From contig JAQIWT010001150.1 of assembly GCA_034696485.1 (NCBI GenBank), positions 1 to 12,166 of the forward strand: a stretch of DNA of 12,166 nucleotides, given 5' to 3'. The DNA comes from Isohypsibius dastychi. Lineage: Eukaryota; Tardigrada; Eutardigrada; Parachela; Isohypsibiidae. Below are positions 8,199 to 12,166 of the stretch, piece by piece; position 1 is the stretch's first letter; every line of letters starts with the position of its first letter. Made by a program: the position numbers and the translations under genes. A model generated the notes under the pieces. It did not search any database and had not been told where the DNA came from. It worked only from the letters and a program-made list of their open reading frames with translations.

Positions 8199-9755
8199 CT
8201 AGCGACTGTGGCGCTCATTGTGGGACATCATAGCCCGGCTCATCCCATGTGCAATATAAGAAAACATTGTCAACCACGCTTCCTCCGTTTCCATATCCCA
8301 TTTGGATTCCAGCTGAGGCTTAATTGCGGAGATGAATTCTGGCCCGATAAGCTAAAGAAAATCAGAATAAACTCGTCCCACTTTGTGGCTTACCAAAAAT
8401 CGACTTGATAATAGCACAAACCTGTATACCGGTATGTGGTAGATGTGTTCATTATTTTAGATCACCACAGCATTTGTCTGCAGTTATTAAACACAATATT
8501 AATCAATATTTAATCAAAACTCATTTTTAGATTGTTTAATTGAATCTTGAGATTAATGCTGTGACAATAAATTAAACATTTATAACTTAAACAAACTGGT
8601 GGTGATTGATCTAAGTAATTTAGCTTACATGGATATATTCAACTGGAGCTCCGTATGTCACGTGATGATGTCCCAATTCAAAAATGAGTGCATCCATTTT
8701 TTCCGGCGTATACATCCGGCTGATGCACTTTTCCAGGAAATTCATAATCCGCAAAGCGTGCTGCCGCAGTATTTTGCTCTGTGGAAGTTCGTCCAGCGAT
8801 AGATCTTTCAAGTCTCCAAAGAAGCCTTTCACTTCCGGATGTGTTTCAAACAACCTGTAACATAAATCACCAAACATCAAAAGAGGTAAAAGATTTACTG
8901 CAGTAACTGAGCCATCCATCTTCTTGTTATCGATTTTTTTGGAATAACAAACAGCCGAAATAGCTCGGAAAAATGCGCTTACTTTCCCACACATACCCTG
9001 CTCAGTATTTATATCTTTCGTTAATTATCTAAACAAAACGAAATCTTTTGAAGAAATAGTTTAGATAATAAACAAACAGAGTACTCTTCGAATCTGTCAT
9101 ACTCATAACGATGATTTTTGGTCGAGACAACAGTTGAGTTAACGCAGAAAATATAGAACAGTTTTTAAGATGTCTTCAAGACTGTCTGCACTTTGCAAAT
9201 ACATGAATAAATAATATTTCATTTACATCTCAAGTTCGCCGTGAGCTTGAAATCTGGACCAAGCTGGGAATACTGAAGAAGAGAAAGAGCAGACCATCTC
9301 TTTAAAGTGACCTTGAATTTCAATACCAACCAGTTCCGTATATACATCATCACTTTCATCTCGGAATATACTGCTGAAATGTCTTAAGATCCGATAACCG
9401 TTGTCTGAATTTTATTAGAATTACTATCTAATAATTCTACCAATTGAACAGTTATAAACTTTGACCGCGCGACCGGAAACGACCATAAACGGTTATAACG
9501 TGAACTTAAAAATGTAAATACATACCGTAGAAATGTCAGCACTCCAACCTGCGATAAATTCTGCTTCAGCTCTGCAAAAGATGAAACCAATAGATATTTC
9601 TGGTTCTCCGTTAACTGGACATCCGGTGTTGAATCATGGCAGACATTGTGGATGCGATTGCGATGTACTTTAGCCGGCTTCAGCGACAGCGTTGATGTGG
9701 CATGTCCATCCGCCTGATGCTCTTGTTTCAGATACTTTGTATACTTCACTCCCAT
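8199..9755 (-). CDS. Globin, globin X/neuroglobin-like, three exons, probably N-myristoylated
   Basis: A complete 202-residue globin. Exon 1 is 9755-9526, exon 2 is 8854-8629 and exon 3 is 8351-8199 (stop TAG at 8201-8199). Introns are 8855-9525 (GTATGT...TTACAG, phase 2) and 8352-8628 (GTAAGC...CTTTAG, phase 0), matching the ancestral globin positions B12.2 and G7.0. Helix A starts near QLTENQK (47-53). Helix B runs into RLFETHPEVKGFF (77-89), with Phe75 at B10 and the CD1 Phe. The distal His (E7) is His109 in LRQHALRIM. The proximal His (F8) is His141 in ELGHHHVTYGAP, 32 residues on, as in neuroglobin. Helices G and H follow (LIGPEFISAIKP, then EEAWLTMFSYI). These features indicate haem binding, probably six-coordinate. 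The start ATG has G at -3 and +4 and an in-frame TGA upstream at 9785-9783. The protein begins MGVKYTKYLK: Gly2 with Thr6 fits N-myristoylation, and Lys4, Lys7 and Lys10 could aid membrane binding. A 46-residue N-terminal extension precedes the fold. Membrane-linked globin X proteins act in redox or NO chemistry; function here is inferred. Confidence 0.93.
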
Positions 9756-9827
9756 CGCGGAAAAAATTTTGAACAAGATAAATCATAAAAAGTGATTACT
9801 AATGCGGAAGACGAGTGCCTTCAATGA

Positions 9828-10208
9828 CCTCGAAAAAAACGTCCGGGTTGGACAGCCTTTTATGGAACGAATCAGAGTCAAGCTGGGGAGAATGCGGGTA
9901 TTATGGCTGGAGTGGCTGCTGGCAGTAATAAGGACAGTTACTGTCAGATTGTCATTTCCCTTATCGATTTTAATGGGCGATATTGTGTGGATTCGGCTGA
10001 GACTCAAAATTCAATCAGCGCTGAGCCCATTAGTCAAACGACTTGCTTAGCCCATCTGGTTTATCCAGATCTTCCAGCTGATAGTTCCAGGGCATTTTCA
10101 AATTTACCTGAACAAAATGACTTGGGGTTTTTTATTCGGGAAATTTGCTGGGCAAATCGGTCAGGCAGAATGATTAAATCAGAAGCACAAACGCTCATGC
10201 TAGCTTAA
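9828..10208 (+). CDS. Long open frame upstream of the globin gene, unidentified
   Basis: After a TGA at 9825-9827 a plus-strand frame stays open for 126 codons to TAA (10206-10208); the first ATG is at 9903. It reads GTNQSQAGENAGIMAGVAAG early and FFIREICWANRSGRMIKS late. It is transcribed away from the globin gene, whose ATG lies only about 70 bp to the left, so it would share a divergent promoter region if real. Other frames on both strands are also open over part of it, no domain is recognised, and no splice sites were identified. It could equally be globin promoter sequence that happens to lack stops. Confidence 0.17.
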   Translation, partial: PRKKRPGWTAFYGTNQSQAGENAGIMAGVAAGSNKDSYCQIVISLIDFNGRYCVDSAETQNSISAEPISQTTCLAHLVYPDLPADSSRAFSNLPEQNDLGFFIREICWANRSGRMIKSEAQTLMLA

Positions 10209-11095
10209 AAGGTTTGACATGTTACTTAGTTTCACTTTGACCGTAAAGGTTTCTTTCGTATAATGGGCTCTTAGAAATTCGACGACTCATGTTTTCTGCG
10301 CCTTTGTGAGGGTTTCGCTGAAACCCGACCACCTTGGATGTATTTCTGCGCAACTGACAAAATCGTCCTTTCCAAGGACTCAGTTGAAACGGAAAAAGCA
10401 GGCGGAAATAATATGTTATAATTGACCATCATAGTTAATTGCTTCAGCTCCCTTGCGGAAGCCTGACATTTGCATACTGCATCCTATACAGACTCCAATC
10501 TAAGCACGGTATAGATGAATGTCCGAAAATGAGAAAAGAAAAAGACCGTTATCCCATCAGAATTTTGGATGGTAGACCGTCTAGCATCTTGAAACATTCA
10601 TAACTGGAATACCGAATAATTCTTCGATGTGGCGCTTTCTACTGTGTTGAAGCTCACATCTGAAATTTAGGATATTGTAAGCGGGACTTGACTGACTGGT
10701 GGAAAGCACCGGACAGGTTTCCTGTCAAAACGGGTACGAGACCTGTACTGTAAGCAAAGAACGGTGAACTCCAGCGATACTGTATTTGCAATATGTCAGC
10801 AAGTGATTCGCAAATCATGGCAACGCTTCAAACTGCACTTCTTTTTACAACTTCAAATAACCTCTATGCTGTTTCAGTTTTGCGAAAAGACCTTCAGCTG
10901 TTTTAGACCTGTAATAAGATCCAAGGTATCAAAATAAAAAAAACACCAATGAACTTTTTGAACACCCAAAACACAGCAGGTCTTTAGCCTGCCGGTCAAC
11001 TGCGCAGCTCCAAACACGACCCATTGTACTTAATGATACAGATTGGATTTCGATCTTTACTAGTAATGATTCGGGCTCAAGATTTCACTTGACAG
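10209..11095. other. Mostly unassigned; one weak exon candidate
   Basis: There are no sizeable open frames. Small perfect stems occur at 10310-10326 (GGGTTT/AAACCC) and 10712-10726 (GACAGG/CCTGTC). A possible plus-strand exon lies at 10671-10749, between acceptor CTGAAATTTAG and donor ACT|GTAAGC (enters phase 1, leaves phase 2; reads DLTDWWKAPDRFPVKTG). Its exit phase fits the candidate exon starting at 11096. On its own this evidence is weak. Confidence 0.25.
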
Positions 11096-11288
11096 GTTGG
11101 GAGGTCTACACTCTTTCCGAAATAAAGAACGGGTATATAAGTCCGGAACTTTCGTGAACACCGACTACTGTAGACACGAGATACCGGTCCCAGAATCACT
11201 GAACGATCGATGTGCACTTTCCGACGTTTACCTGCAGCGGCGAATCTGTGAAGCAAGTATCTCACCTTCAAGGTCCCGCGGAAACTGA
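11096..11288 (+). CDS. Tentative plus-strand exon of the right-hand gene
   Basis: After acceptor ATTTCACTTGACAG (ending at 11095) a frame that needs a phase-2 entry stays open to a TGA at 11286-11288. It reads GGLHSFRNKERVYKSG and later ESLNDRCALSDVYLQRRICE. Possible donors inside it (for example GG|GTATAT at 11133, or AAG|GTCCCG near 11273) are weak, and the way it joins the strong coding segment at 11457 is unclear. The opposite strand is open as well (11077-11271). It is listed because its entry phase agrees with the candidate at 10671-10749 and because it lies just upstream of a certain coding region. Confidence 0.2.
11134..11141 (+). promoter_or_regulatory. TATA-box-like motif
   Basis: TATATAAG matches the core TATA consensus and lies about 320 bp upstream of the right-hand coding segment. 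It may be a promoter for that gene, in which case the candidate exon overlapping it would be false. Chance occurrence is also possible. Confidence 0.25.
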
Positions 11289-11456
11289 CCTGTGGTTTTG
11301 CGCTCTATCTTTAAAACCAACAAGCCTATATACCCAAGTTTCACATTACATATACCATGTCACGCTAGCGAAATAATTCAGTGGACTAATAAGGATGAGA
11401 ATCTCACGCGTTATGTTTAAGTAATCAGTTGCTAGCCCACGGAATGGTTTCCTCAG

Positions 11457-12166
11457 ACATGTTCCTGTGACACTCCACAAAGATCTAATGATCCGAGGTT
11501 CACTTGCCAACAATCACAACATCGAAAACGGTTCGGATTCGACGTATCTTTTATGGAAGCAGTCTCGAACAAAACGCTTCTGTCCGATGTGTTATCTTTG
11601 TTGAATCGTTTACCTTGCTGTCCTGAGAGATTTCTAAAGATCCTCGCGAGTGTTCGCGATTCTTCGAAAGATGGAGCATTGTCGTCGAACGACTCTGGGA
11701 GATGTGCAGCGGCGTTGCGTAGCTTACTCATCGGCTTAAAAGATCACCACCAAAACGTGGAAAACGGAGACCAGCTGCTCATCTTAATTAGCCTATGCTC
11801 CATTGCGCGGAGAATTGCCGAATCATATATTGTGTTCTTCGAAGAATCCCCACAAGAGCAAGTCAGTGCATTCATTGAAATTCTATGGAATCAGAATGAT
11901 GCACTGGAAAAGATCAGAATGCAATCAAGCTCGGCGGACAGTGTGACAAACCAAAGCGAGCTGACCTTCGAAGGCGACATCAGTTGGAGCTCGTTCCCTA
12001 TTGCTTTGCATCGCAGCTTTTTCGCTCAGATCTTCTTGATTTCCGACGAGATCATGCAAAGCGCAGCAGGGGTTTGTTCTGACAATGCTGAGGCTCGATC
12101 ACTGAATAAGATGACAGTGAACTTTGCACATTATGCGTTAAAGAATCTGTTGAAAAGTATACCAAC
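11457..12166 (+). CDS. Helical protein of unknown family (partial, continues beyond the right edge)
   Basis: One plus-strand frame stays open for 236 codons from a good acceptor (GGTTTCCTCAG, ending at 11456) to the window edge; an in-frame TAG lies upstream at 11433-11435. The first in-frame ATG is at 11553 in a weak context (T at -3), so the segment either begins with a splice or starts there. The composition is convincingly coding: rich in Leu, Ser, Glu and Ala, with long amphipathic runs such as LLSDVLSLLNRLP, LLILISLCSIARRIAES and HYALKNLLKS separated by polar, Ser/Asn-rich loops. That pattern suggests an all-helical, possibly HEAT-like scaffold or a large regulatory protein. There is no signal peptide or clear membrane segment, and no catalytic motif was recognised. 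The opposite-strand frame at 11453-11731 is its shadow. Confidence 0.72.

Noticed and set aside
8208-8408. Plus-strand open frame over the last globin exon
   Set aside because: It is the antisense shadow of globin exon 3, whose reading is clear.
9227-9272. A 46-nt exon-like segment in globin intron 1 with an excellent acceptor (TTTCTCTTCTTCAG) and a GTAAAT donor on the minus strand
   Set aside because: Including it would break the globin frame and introduce a stop; the globin is complete without it. At most it is a cryptic or poison exon.
1-12166. CRISPR arrays, tRNA or rRNA genes, bacterial operons, LTR or LINE reverse transcriptase
   Set aside because: No spaced direct repeats, RNA gene signatures, ribosome-binding sites or reverse transcriptase and integrase motifs were seen on either strand.

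Overview
The window looks like animal, probably invertebrate, nuclear DNA. It has spliced genes with GT-AG introns, short exons, an AT microsatellite and two nested DNA transposons. Nothing bacterial is visible: no operons, no Shine-Dalgarno starts, and no long gene-sized ORFs. The taxon cannot be fixed from the sequence alone. Most supplied ORFs are chance frames. The real genes had to be assembled by eye from exon-sized open frames bounded by splice sites.

Left third (1-2650), minus strand. Several short exon-like segments lie here. The clearest is a signal-peptide exon plus a second exon (2238-2647) that reads as the start of a nicotinic-receptor-like Cys-loop channel subunit; a stop codon falls where the next splice donor would be expected. 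At the left edge, a signal-peptide exon splices to a cysteine-rich exon that runs off the window (1-243). Between them are two weaker exon candidates (1826-2020 and 1433-1619).

Middle (2650-6561). An (AT)n tract is followed by about 1.1 kb in which protein-like sequence hops between plus-strand frames (3683-4761), as in a decayed gene of unknown family. Next is a non-autonomous hAT-like element (4875-6553) with an 8-bp target duplication and arrays of TTACG/CGTAA. A second element (5344-6285) with perfect 27-bp inverted termini and a TA duplication has inserted into it. Neither shows a recognisable transposase.

Right half (6562-12166). A roughly 1-kb stretch without a supported gene and one tentative exon (7614-7913) precede the best gene of the window: a complete three-exon globin on the minus strand (8199-9755). 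Its introns sit at the ancestral B12.2 and G7.0 positions, both haem-pocket histidines are present, and the N-terminus looks myristoylated, as in the globin X group. At the right edge a plus-strand helical protein of unknown family (11457-12166) continues out of the window, with two weak upstream exon candidates and a TATA-like box.

The genes do not form an obvious pathway. The globin, the channel fragment and the secreted cysteine-rich protein are simply neighbours.
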